Assembly: GCA_951802195.1 (NCBI GenBank)
Contig: OX637622.1
Coordinates: 1-64,000, forward strand
Length of the DNA: 64,000 nt
DNA from: Tausonia pullulans
Lineage: Eukaryota; Basidiomycota; Tremellomycetes; Cystofilobasidiales; Mrakiaceae
Direction of reading: 5' to 3'
Shown: positions 1 through 9,100 of the stretch, piece by piece
How the letters are laid out: every line of letters starts with the position of its first letter
Numbering within the stretch: the first letter of the stretch is position 1
Notes under the pieces: generated by a model
Databases searched by the model: none
Seen by the model: the letters and a program-made list of their open reading frames with translations, nothing else
Told to the model about the DNA's origin: nothing
Program-made: the position numbers and the translations under genes

Positions 1-136
1 CAGCGAGAGCACAAAAGCCGAGGCAGAAGCGGCGAGGGGTGGGTTTCGACGCGCGAGGGCGACGGAGGCGAGGGGCGCCATCGAGATCCAGAAGCGGCTG
101 CTGTACTGCCGCCGCCGTCGTCTTCTCGATGCTCAT
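1..136 (-). CDS. N-terminus of an unidentified membrane-anchored protein (cut by window edge)
   Basis: An ATG at 136 on the minus strand opens a frame that stays open to base 1 (45 codons). The predicted N-terminus has a polar segment, then an Arg/Pro/Lys-rich stretch, and then starts a hydrophobic run (CLGFCALAL) where the window ends. A basic cytosolic tail before a hydrophobic segment is the layout of a type II signal anchor, as in many fungal glycosyltransferases and vacuolar hydrolases. No family can be named from 45 residues. The next base-rich stretch upstream (137-576) would be its promoter. Confidence 0.45.
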   Translation of the reverse strand, partial: MSIEKTTAAAVQQPLLDLDGAPRLRRPRASKPTPRRFCLGFCALA

Positions 137-576
137 GGCGAGCGGCAGGACAGGGAAGATAGAGGTTGGTGATGGTTGGGTGTCTGGAGCTGCATAGGGA
201 CGAGGGCGAAGGGGTCCGTCGAGCAAGGTTCACGTTCAGTGACAGAAACTGAGCCGCCCGACGCACGACCCCTCCCCGCGCCCCCCGGCACAGGCTGCCG
301 GCTCTCATTGCCCCGCGTGTAGCAGGCAAGGCGGCAAGTCGTGGAAATACAGGCGTGCGCGCAGCACCTCGCTCGTTCCTGAACAAAGCCGATGAAGTCA
401 ATCATCTATTAAGACCCACCTATCGCTCCAAGGAATATGCTTTCAGCCGACCGTCTTCGCCTTGACCCAGACCTCCACCCCGACGATGAACAGCCACAGC
501 CGAAAACGAGGTGCCTTCCCCACTCTTGCGCCGATGGCCGGCCACAAACGGTCGCGCGACAGCTGCCGATTCGGAG
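137..576. other. Intergenic, no gene seen
   Basis: This stretch lies upstream of the left-edge gene. Its open frames are short, overlap on both strands and show no recognisable protein. It ends at the first solo LTR. Confidence 0.5.
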
Positions 577-999
577 TGTCAGGATCTCGCGTACTTGCCA
601 CCTTGGTTCTGCGCCTGGCTAACTCTGTGCCTGTGAAGCCTCCTCCTTGCTTGTCTTGGACCATTCTTTCGCCACATTGACTCACGTTCCTTGTCTCATT
701 GCGCTTTCTTCTCTTTTGTTTCGTCATCTGCCCAACACCCTTTGTGTTCTCGCGCTTCTCATCCCCTCCTTGTTCCTACCCCTGGTTCATAAAACCCTCA
801 GTTCATCGTAGATTTCGTTCTGCACTCTGACTATCATTTGAACCCGACAAACTTGCCCAAGATCCTTAAGCGAGCCCGTGTTACCTCCGCCACTTCAGTT
901 CCGTCTCATCATCCGCCACCGCTCTCAGTACACTTCGTCGCCGACGTCCCTCTTCTCGCCCCACCTCCTCTATCATAGACCCATGGGCCAATCCTAACA
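577..999 (+). repeat. Solo LTR (Ty3/gypsy family 1), copy A
   Basis: The repeat starts TGTCAGGATCTCGCG and ends GGCCAATCCTAACA, the same ends (TGTCAGGATC / CCAATCCTAACA) as the LTRs of the complete chromovirus at 5771-11939 read on its own strand. It is about 423 bp, longer than the 358-bp LTR of the intact element and clearly diverged, so it belongs to an older subfamily. No matching 5-bp duplication is visible (CGGAG before, GTAGT after). Its right end lies 40 bp beyond the stop codon of the F-box-like gene, which is on the opposite strand. Confidence 0.85.
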
Positions 1000-1038
1000 G
1001 TAGTGGACAAAGACGTCCGAAAATCGAGTAAAAGAAAC

Positions 1039-2256
1039 TCACAGTTCAACTTCCTCGCCCTTCTTGTCGTCAACAGAACCCAAACCCTCCTCAAACTCGA
1101 CGACCCTCCCGTCCTCTTCCATCCACGTCCATCCCTTCCGCTTCACCAGCTCCAGCAAGATCACCTCCACCTCCCTACCATCCCATTCATACTCGTAGGC
1201 TCGCGCTTCGTCGGCGGCGACCGTGTCCACGATCCCCATCCAAAGACGGCGTCGAACGCGAGGGTCGGAGGGAAAGGAGACGAAACAGATGTTGTCGGCC
1301 ATGTACTCTTGTTCGTCGAAATAAGCGAGACAGGTGGCGAGGCCGTTGAAGTAGGGAGGAGGATCGGCGAGGGTTTCGGCAGTTCCATTGTCGTCTTCGG
1401 GAGGTGGGTAGGTGTGAGGAACGTAGACGAAGTATACCCTCCTCGTCTGCTCATTGTTGTGCCAAAATCCTTTTTCGCACTCCACCTTCCCTACATCCCC
1501 GTACCTCCCAACCTTTATCCAAATAGCTTTTGGCTTCAGCACTAACCAGAAATCCATCTTTGCCCTGTGGCTCTCCCTTTCCAACCCTTTCACCACGACG
1601 TTCTCCTCCTCCATCCAAGCTGGAAACTCGGCGGACGGATCCTGCTGGTCCTCTCTGTAGAGATCGAGAGCTCGCACTTCCAGCTGCTGGAGAAGACGAG
1701 GAGACCAAGGTCGAGGGAGGGAGTCCTTGGTAGAAGAAGGGAGGAGGGTGACTCTGTCGAGGTTTGGGAAGAGGGAAGGGTTGGGGGTCTTGTATTTGAT
1801 GAGGGGGTCCGAGAGGCAAACGGAGATCAATCCAGCCGAGGGAAGATGTACCGTGAAAAAGGGTCGACCGCTTGAACCTGGGAAGTCTTCGTAGCGATCC
1901 GGAGAGAGGGAGAAACCGTCGAGCTCGAGAGCGGAAGGAAGACGAACTTCGTGGTCGATCCTGAGCTCACGAACCATGCTCCTTCTTAGTTTCGCTTCCT
2001 TCGAGTTCCCAACCAGTAGGCCCGATCCCCACCGGAAGAGGAGTTCCCAGTGGTGCGGTTGAGTAATACTGATGGAGGAGTAGAGGAGAGGGAGGACGAG
2101 GAGCCGGAAGTCTGTTGAGACGAGGAGGAGGGAGGTTGAGGTTCGAGGAGGAGTGACGAGGTTGAAGGCTTGCTCTGGAGTTTGAAGGAGCTCGTCTTGA
2201 TGGAAGTAGTAAAAAAGGATCCTCTCTAGGATCTCGGTGGGGAAGGATTTGAACAT
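1039..2256 (-). CDS. F-box-like protein, single exon
   Basis: A 405-residue frame begins MFKSFPTEILERILFYYF, which matches an F-box: a short helical Skp1-binding motif with the pattern Pro-x-Glu-Ile/Leu-Leu-x-x-Ile at residues 5-20. The remainder has no leucine-rich repeats that I can define and ends in an acidic tail (FEEGLGSVDDKKGEEVEL). Basidiomycete yeasts carry many such intronless F-box-like proteins with variable C-termini, generally thought to be SCF ubiquitin-ligase adaptors. The substrate is unknown. The frame is intact, although its 3' end is close to a solo LTR and its 5' end lies about 135 bp from a displaced 18S rRNA piece. The F-box call rests on the N-terminal motif only. Confidence 0.7.
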   Translation of the reverse strand: MFKSFPTEILERILFYYFHQDELLQTPEQAFNLVTPPRTSTSLLLVSTDFRLLVLPLLYSSISITQPHHWELLFRWGSGLLVGNSKEAKLRRSMVRELRIDHEVRLPSALELDGFSLSPDRYEDFPGSSGRPFFTVHLPSAGLISVCLSDPLIKYKTPNPSLFPNLDRVTLLPSSTKDSLPRPWSPRLLQQLEVRALDLYREDQQDPSAEFPAWMEEENVVVKGLERESHRAKMDFWLVLKPKAIWIKVGRYGDVGKVECEKGFWHNNEQTRRVYFVYVPHTYPPPEDDNGTAETLADPPPYFNGLATCLAYFDEQEYMADNICFVSFPSDPRVRRRLWMGIVDTVAADEARAYEYEWDGREVEVILLELVKRKGWTWMEEDGRVVEFEEGLGSVDDKKGEEVEL

Positions 2257-2391
2257 GCGAAGAGGTTGGGCTTGAGGACGGCAAGGGAGGGAAGGAGGAT
2301 GCCGGTCGTTGGAAGGGAAACGAAGGGTGCGAGCTCAGCGTTTTGTGACTCACCTCAAGGGACCCTGGAACCGAGCCGCTTGAAAGATCTT

Positions 2392-2408
2392 GCTGACTAA
2401 TTACTGCA

Positions 2409-2448
<40 letters not shown>

Positions 2449-2614
2449 GGTTAGGGGACCGAAAACGATCAGATACCGTTGTAGTCTGTCTTAACAGTAA
2501 ACTATGCCGACTAGGGATCGGGCGATGTTGTTTTTTTCTGACTCGCTCGGCACCTTAGGAGAGATCGAAGACTTTGGGTTCTGGGAGAAGTATGGTCGCC
2601 AGGCTGAAACTTAG

Positions 2615-2650
<36 letters not shown>

Positions 2651-3274
2651 GCGAGTTAATTTGACTCGACACGGGGAAACTCACCATGTCCAGGCAATAT
2701 AAGGATTGACAGATTGATAGCTCTTTCTCGATTTATTGGGCGGTGGTGCATGGCCGCTCTTAGTTGGTGGAGCGATTTGTCTGGTTGATTCCCATAACGA
2801 ACGAGATCTTAACCTGCTAAACAGCCAGGCCGGCTTTTGCTGGTCGCCGGCTTCTTACAGGGACTATCAGCATCTAGCTGATGGAAGTTTGAGGCAGGAA
2901 CAGGTCTGTGATGCCTCTAGATGTTCTGGGCTGCACGCGCGCTACACGGACTGAGCCAGCGAGTTTATCGCCTTGGCCGAAAGGTCTGGGTAGTCTTATG
3001 AAACTCAGTTGTACTGGGATAGAGCATTGCAATTCTTGCTCTTCAACGAGGAATTCCCTAGTAAGCGTGAGTCATCAACTCGCGTTGATTATGTTGGAAG
3101 GAGCGATTCACGGAGACCTACAATCTAGTAGTTTTCATCCCTTGTCCTCCCTTTGTAGTACTTTTTACGCCACTAGGTTAACCTTATATGAGCGGGTAGG
3201 GACGAGTGGGTATATGAAATAAGCTTGCAACCACATTGGACCCAAGGGCGAACATAGACTTTCAACAGATTACG

Positions 3275-3320
<46 letters not shown>

Positions 3321-3343
3321 CTTAGTGTTTGGATTGGCCCAAG
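2392..3343 (+). pseudogene. Displaced, decayed 18S rRNA gene fragment (3' half)
   Basis: Reading along the plus strand, the sequence follows the 3' half of eukaryotic 18S rRNA: GCATTTGCCAAGGATG, the CTATGCCGACTAGGGATCGG region, GGAATTGACGGAAGGGCACC, TTAATTTGACTC, the helix around GTTGGTGGAGCGATTTGTCT, CTTCAACGAGGAATTC, and the very conserved GTACACACCGCCCGTCGC just before the end. Many substitutions lie at positions that are normally invariant, the 5' half is missing, and no 5.8S or 25S follows, so this is not a working rDNA unit. It is interrupted by a 176-bp LTR-like insert (3092-3267) and its 3' end abuts LTR copy B at 3344. It lies between an F-box-like gene and the RidA gene. Confidence 0.9.
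3092..3267 (+). repeat. Short solo LTR of a second family, inside the 18S fragment
   Basis: The rRNA sequence breaks after GCGTTGATTA and resumes at GATTACGCCCTGCCC. The 176 bp between start TGTTGGAAGG and end TTTCAACA, giving the inverted repeat TGTTG/CAACA, and the flanks are a perfect 5-bp duplication, GATTA. These are the hallmarks of an LTR insertion. Ends of TGTTG...CAACA are common in Ty1/copia LTRs, but no internal part is present to prove the family. The first 28-30 bp recur at 14398-14427. A degenerate group I intron near this conserved rRNA site was considered, but the duplication and TG...CA ends fit an LTR better. Confidence 0.7.
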
Positions 3344-3763
3344 TGTCAGGATCTCGCGGACTTGCCACCTCAGCCCTGCGTCTGGCCAACGCGGCGCCAG
3401 TGTAGCCTTTCCCTTGCTTGATCAGCATTGCCATTCCTTTATTCCTTTGTTGCCTCATCTGTCCCACACTCTTTGCTTTCTAAACTTTCTCATCACTTCC
3501 TTGTTCTCATTCTTCCTTGTTCTCATCACTCCCTTGTTCTCATCACTCGTCCATAAAACGCTCATTTCATCGTAGATTTCGTTCTGCACTCTGACTATCA
3601 TTTGGACCCGACAAACTTGCCCAAGACCCTTAAGCGAGCCCGTGCCACCTCCATAACTTCAGTTCCCTTTCATCACCCGCCACCGCTCTCAGTACACTTC
3701 GTCACCAACGTCCCTCTCCTCGCCCAATCTTCTCTGCCATTGGCCCTTGGGCCAATCCTAACA
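3344..3763 (+). repeat. Solo LTR (family 1), copy B
   Basis: About 420 bp, from TGTCAGGATCTCGCGG to GGGCCAATCCTAACA, with the same internal blocks as copy A (CATCGTAGATTTCGTTCTGCACTCTG in part, then GACAAACTTGCCCAAGA). It starts exactly where the 18S similarity stops. The 5 bp on each side (CCAAG / CCTCG) do not match, so the copy is old, or the rRNA piece was cut here by recombination between repeats. The GGATTGGCCCAAG just before it resembles both 18S sequence and an inverted LTR end, so that junction is ambiguous. Confidence 0.85.
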
Positions 3764-3946
3764 CCTCGACTGCTTCGCGGACCTCGGACCATCATCCGGC
3801 GCAGCATCCACCTCGTGCGAAGACCAATTTGTCATTTGAGCGATATATGATAACAGTATTCGCATTTTATAACCCGATGCCCTCATACACACATCCCTCA
3901 CTCAAACGACCTCATCCACGAAGGATGTCTTCTGACAAGGTTCTCC

Positions 3947-4517
3947 TTACAGCGCGGCGATGGCTTCAATCTCGATTGAGATACCGCTGTGCAAAATGCA
4001 TTAGCGTCGCCCATTCGTTTGCTGAGCCTATACAACTCACGGAACTGGCAGGTTTCCAACCTCGAAAGCCGAGCGGGCGGGTTTGGGATCGGGGATCATT
4101 GCCGAGTACACCTCGTTCATGAGGGCTAGATCGTTGATATCTGGAAACGCCGGTCGCCGCTATAAGCTTCATCCCGCACGCTCAGCGTCGAGGAATCAAA
4201 TACTCACCTTGCATCAAGACAGTGACCTTGAGAACCCGCGACCAATCCGTCCCGGCTTCTTTCAAAACGGCGGCGACTTTCTCGATGCAGAGCGCCGTCT
4301 CGTTTCTAATGCCACCGGGAATGACGGTGTTGTTCAGGATTGGCACCTGTCCGCTCACGAACACGAGGTCGCCGAAGCTGGTTCCTCCCGATAGAACCTT
4401 GCCGACGGATCCGAGACGGGTGATGTCTTGGTTGCGCTCGACTATGGAAGAGGACCCGAGAGGTGATGCGCTCACGACGGCGAGTAGAGTCGAAAGAAGG
4501 CCAACGTTGAAAAGCAT
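3947..4517 (-). CDS. Secreted RidA/YjgF-family imine deaminase
   Basis: Three exons join in frame (4517-4208, 4140-4041, 3986-3947; GT...AG introns) to give 149 residues. The start at 4517 is chosen because it begins a clear signal peptide (MLFNVGLLSTLLAVVSAS, cleavage near SAS-PLG). The mature part is a full-length RidA fold: an N-terminal strand pattern, GDLVFVSGQVPI, and the C-terminal signature PARSAFEVGNLPVPG followed by IEIEAIAAL. The Arg of PARS and the Glu of the IEIEAIA block correspond to the imine-binding residues known in RidA. Family members hydrolyse 2-imino acids to 2-keto acids plus ammonia and are normally cytosolic or mitochondrial, so a secreted form is unusual. Two N-glycosylation sequons (NNT, NET) fit secretion. 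It is divergent to the L-amino-acid oxidase gene, the enzyme class that makes its substrate. Confidence 0.9.
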
Positions 4518-4627
4518 GGTGGGCGGATTAGGCTGAAGGGTAGGATGAAGCAAGTGGCCTGGCGTGGAGCGATGGATGGGATATGAGTATACCCTTAGCC
4601 TTTACATACCGAGATCGATGTCGCTCC

Positions 4628-4633
4628 TTTATA
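4628..4633 (-). promoter_or_regulatory. TATA box of the RidA-like gene
   Basis: TATAAA on the minus strand lies 111 bp upstream of the ATG at 4517. Confidence 0.5.
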
Positions 4634-4997
4634 CCCTTCAGGCTAGGTCTCGCGCAGCTCTTGCGATATCATCCTTCTGCACGGGCCGACGGGTCGCCGC
4701 ACTCGACCAAACTCGTCGTTGCCAATCCCTCACGTCTGAGCTTGGCATCGACGGATCCTCTTCTCAACCCGCTTCCCGCCATCTCCTAACCCGACTCAAA
4801 TCGTCGCTGCCTGTACGGATAGCTATCGATCCATTCAAGTGCAATTGGTTCATCCCATGTTCAACTCATAACTGCCCAGCTCGGCAATTCGGCTCACGTC
4901 GGCTCTTGAAGAATAGTTGAGCAAGAATTCGCCTATCTCGACCCAACCGACGTTTGGCTTGGCTTGGCACGTTTCGATTCCGTGCGACCGAGATGAA

Positions 4998-5003
4998 GAT
5001 AAG
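4998..5003 (+). promoter_or_regulatory. GATA-factor site 1
   Basis: GATAAG preceded by A (AGATAAG), the high-affinity site of fungal nitrogen GATA activators. It lies about 350 bp before the oxidase ATG and 480 bp before the RidA ATG. Confidence 0.45.
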
Positions 5004-5126
5004 GTCGCGTCTTGCGGTTAGTATGATATCCCTTGGCATGTCCACTGCATGTCCTTTACGAGCGCGACTTCGTCTGCACCACAGTACTGATGGCCTTGAG
5101 CATTCCGAAGAGCCGTGGCGTGGTCG

Positions 5127-5132
5127 CTTATC
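5127..5132 (-). promoter_or_regulatory. GATA-factor site 2
   Basis: CTTATC on the plus strand, that is AGATAAG on the minus strand, 124 bp from site 1 and in the opposite orientation. Paired GATA sites are typical of nitrogen-controlled fungal promoters. Confidence 0.45.
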
Positions 5133-5270
5133 TTCCGTATCATCTCGTCCACCTTCGGCCGGGTCTGGACATAGCAAATGTCGGGCGAGACCGATCAGAG
5201 GTAGTCCACCTTCGAGCGAGTGGAAACGGACATCGAGGAGGGCACGGACCTGTGAGTGCAGATGCTTGGG

Positions 5271-5277
5271 TATATAA
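5271..5277 (+). promoter_or_regulatory. TATA box of the L-amino-acid oxidase gene
   Basis: TATATAA lies 74 bp upstream of the ATG at 5351, the usual spacing for a regulated fungal promoter. Confidence 0.6.
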
Positions 5278-5770
5278 GGGCGCTGCGTCACTGGCAATGA
5301 CAGATCGTACTCACCAGTTTCTCCACAACCAATATCGCTCCACGGTCATCATGAAAAAAGCCAACCTAATTCTACCTCTCTCGCTCCTGGTCGCAGGAAC
5401 CAAGCTTGTCAGGGCTGCCCCGGCGACTTTGCCCTCTATCAGCTTTGTCATGTAAGTCAAGCGACAAGCAATTGCCCCATCGATGCTTGAACTGACTGTC
5501 TGTTTCTAGCCCTAGCGAAATCCAACGAGGTGGAGCGCACAACTTCCACATTTCGTATGACCGACCCGAGACCCTGTCAGGAGACATCATCTTCGTCTAT
5601 GGCGACTGCGGTATCAATCACCACTCCAAAGCACACCATGAAGCCGGTCGCTTGGCTTCTAATCGGTACAAGAGCGATGATATGCCGTGAGTGACCTTTA
5701 ATGATGTGATGGATAGATCTCGAACTCACTCGACGCTGTGGCGCTTTAGGACCCGTTTCGTCTGGCTCAC

Positions 5771-6128
5771 TGTTAGGATTGGCCCAAGGGTCAAGGGCTG
5801 AGGATGACGGGTGCTAAGGGGAGGGCGTGTGTGGAATAGTAGACTGAAGTGCGGGCAGTGACACAGGCTCGCTTCGATGTCTTGGGCAAATTTGTCGAAT
5901 CCAAATGGTAGTCAGAGTGTAGAACAAATTGTACGATGAACTGAGTGTCTTATGGACTAAGGGTGAGAAAACAAAGAGTGTGTGACAGTGTGGCTGAAGA
6001 GAGGCTAAAAATGGAAGCTGAGCAATTAAGGGCGATGCTACACAGACGAGGAGCCGAGGTGGCGGGTCCGCGAGATTCTGCAGCCACATAAGCACAGAGC
6101 CTATGTAGTGAACCGTAAGATCCTGACA
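5771..6128 (-). repeat. 3' LTR of the chromovirus
   Basis: 358 bp, on the plus strand starting TGTTAGGATTGGCCC and ending GATCCTGACA, identical as far as I can compare to the LTR at 11582-11939. Preceded by the target duplication CTCAC. Confidence 0.95.
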
Positions 6129-6178
6129 GGAGCCCCCGGCTAAGGCCCGAACTCCTGAGAGGGCAAAGGACCTGAGAG

Positions 6179-9100
6179 CTAGGGGTTACGGCGACGAGGA
6201 CGGCGAGAAGGACGACGGATTATTCGACGCGATGGCTTGGGAAGATCAGGATGGGCGCGGTGGAAGGCTTTGAGGAGGCGAAGATGAGCAACGTGATCGT
6301 ACGGCTCCCATGTGTCCTCCTCGTCGCGATAGCCTTGCCAGTGAACGAGGTAGAAGTGCTTGCCGTCGCGGACGTCCATCTTGATGATGCGTTCGACGAC
6401 GTACAGCTCTGGGTCGGCGGCGTTGACTGGAGACGCGGCAGGCTGGTGTTGACCGGGGTGTCCGGGGGCGTGTGGCAAGAGGAGCGAGGCGTGGAAAACA
6501 GGATGGACCGGGACTGTGGGAGGCAAGTCGAGCTCGAAGGAGATGTCCGAGAGCACACGGAGGATCCGGAAAGGGCCGAGGTGTTTGACATCGAGTTTGA
6601 GCGAGGGCCGATCGGTAGTAATGTTGCGACGATTGAGCCAGACCAGATCGCCGGTCTTGAAGATCGGAGGGGAAGGATCCTTGCCGTCTTCCCCTAGAAA
6701 GGTGGTAGGACGACGGGATTGATCAGCGAAGGTCTTGTATGAACGTTGGGCAGCGAGGATGTGATCTCGGATCTCGGTATGAAGAGCGCGAAGCTTGGCA
6801 ACTGTGGCATCGGCGGCGGGATTGTGCGAGGTAGAGGCGGCGAGGAGGTCAGATGACGAGAGAGGGTGGAAACCGTGGTTGGCGAAGAAAGGCGTGTGCT
6901 GGGTGGCGACCGCTAGCGAGTTGTTGAGAGCGAACTCGCAGGAGGGAAGGAGCGAGACCCAGTCGTCTTGATGGTGGTTGCAGAAGATCCGAAGGAAGGT
7001 CTCGACGACGGCATTAGCACGCTCGGTTTGGCCGTTGGCCGCGGGGTGGAAGGCGGTAGTGAAATGAGGGGCAGTGCCGATGAGAGAGAGGAAAGATCGC
7101 CAGAAAGCGGAGGTGAAGGTCGATCCGCGATCCGAGGTGATGTCTGTCTGGAAACCGTGGTGCCGGACAACGTGGTCGAGGTACATCCGAGCGAGCTCGG
7201 GAGCCGCGAAACCGGCTTCACAGTACGGGACGAGACGAACCATCTTGGTGAATCGATCGATGAAAACTTGAATGCAGTCGAGGCCGTCGGAGGTTGGGAG
7301 CTTGACGATGCCGTCCATGGAGATCATCGTCCAAGGGCGTGTCGGTGGCGGAAGCGGTTGGAGGAGGCCGAAGGGTGCGCGCCGATTTGTCTTGTTGCGG
7401 ACGCAAAGGTCGCAGCCGGAGGTGTAGGTCTGAACGAACGTGTAATCAGAGGGGAAAGTGAACGAGCGTCGAAGAAGGTCGTGGGTCTTGCGAGCGCCAA
7501 GGTGCCCAGCGAGGCGAGGCTCGTGGCAGGCGCGGACGAGGTCGAGGCGTAGCTGGTGATCGTCCGGAACGAGGACGAGGCCGCGCGAGAGAAGGAGGTC
7601 TGTAGGGTGGAGCGAGAGACCCTGGAGAGCCTTGACATCGTCGGGAGAGCGAGGGCGATTCGGATGACGGAGGAGGTCAATGAGGGGGGCGAGTGATGGG
7701 TCGGCGAGTTGTGCGGTGAGAAGACGAGGAAGGAGCTTGGGGCGAGGATCGAGGTCGGGAATGGGTTCCGGAGGTTCCGAGTCAATGGGTTCGAAGAGCG
7801 CAGGGATGTTGCCGATAGTATTGAAGGAAGTTTGATCGAGGGGAGCTTGATTGAGGGGAGCGGCAGCGGCCGAAGGACGGGACCTGAGGTTGGCGGCAAT
7901 GATGTACTGGTCGGGTTTGAGAAGGCGTCTGGGTGTCTGGTCCGAAGGGCGACTCCCCTCCGAAAGGTCCTGTCGCCTCGACAGGGCATCGGCGACGGTA
8001 TTGCGTCCTCCAGGGCGGTAGATAACGACAAAGTTGAAACCAGAGAGGAACTCGGCCCAGCGGGACTCACGGCGGGAGAGGGCTTTGGAGGTGGTAAAGT
8101 ACTGGAGCGACTCGTGATCGGTGTAGATGGTGAGAGGTGATGGGTGTCCTTCGCAGTAATGGCGCCACTCCTTGAGGCACTCGATGATCGCCAACATTTC
8201 CTTGTCGTGGATCTCGTAGTTGAGTTCGGCCGGGTTGAGCTTGCGCGAGTAGAAGGCGATCGGGCGGAGTGGCGAGCGAAGGGCAACGGCGCGTTGCGAG
8301 AGGACGCCGGCAACGGCGAAATCGGATGAGTCCGTCTCGAGGACGAGGGGAAGCGAGGGATCGAAGACGGTGAGGACGGCAGACGAGGTGAACTTGGACT
8401 TGAGGGTCTTGAAAGCGGCGAGTTGCTCCGGTCCGAAGTGGAAGGGGACACCTTTCTTGAGGAGGGACGTAATGGGAGCGACGACTTTTGAGAACCGGTG
8501 GACGAAACGGCGGTAGAAGTTGGCAAATCCGAGGAAGGACTGGATGTGTCTGACCGAGGTGGGTACCGGCCAGTCTGTGACGGCTGAGATCTTGGAGGGA
8601 TCCATCTTGATGCCTTGAGCGCCGACGATGTAGCCGAGGAAATCGACCTCGTCCTGGTGGAAGGCGCACTTCTCCGGCTTGACCCAGAGGCGCGCTGTCA
8701 GGAGGCGCTCGAGGACAGTGGCAACGTGTTGGCGATGTGTGTCGAGGGTGGGGGAAAATATGAGGATATCGTCTAGATAGACGATGACGGAGATGTCGAG
8801 GAGGTCGCGGAGAGTGTCGTTCATAAAGTGCTGGAATGTGGCTGGTGCGTTCGTCAGCCCAAAGGGCATAACTTTGTACTCGAACAGCCCGTAGCGACAG
8901 CGGAAGGCAGTCTTCCATTCATCACCCGGGGCGATCCGAACGAGGTTGTAGGCGCCTCGAAGGTCGAGTTTGGTGAAGAACTTGGCAGTGGCCAGCCGGT
9001 CAAGGGATTCCGAGATGAGTGGGAGCGGGTACCGATTCTTGATGGTGATAGCATTGAGACGGCGGTAGTCGACGCAGAGGCGGAGAGATTTGTCCTTCTT

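Larger units (their letters stand above)
4518..5350. promoter_or_regulatory. Shared divergent promoter of the RidA and L-amino-acid oxidase genes
   Basis: The 833 bp between the two start codons hold no convincing gene. TATA boxes point both ways: TATAAA on the minus strand at 4633-4628, 111 bp before the RidA ATG, and TATATAA on the plus strand at 5271-5277, 74 bp before the oxidase ATG. Two full AGATAAG sites lie between them, one on each strand (around 4997-5003 and 5127-5133). GATA-type zinc-finger activators (AreA/Nit2/Gat1 class) bind this motif in fungi and turn on use of poor nitrogen sources. Nitrogen control of both genes is therefore an inference from motifs and enzyme type. Confidence 0.6.

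Noticed and set aside
1003-1545. 180-residue plus-strand frame at the F-box gene
   Set aside because: Antisense to the longer, F-box-bearing minus-strand frame and without a domain.
3092-3267. Group I intron in 18S at the conserved 3' site
   Set aside because: The insert is only 176 bp, has TG...CA ends with TGTTG/CAACA and a 5-bp duplication; no group I core was seen. An LTR fits better.
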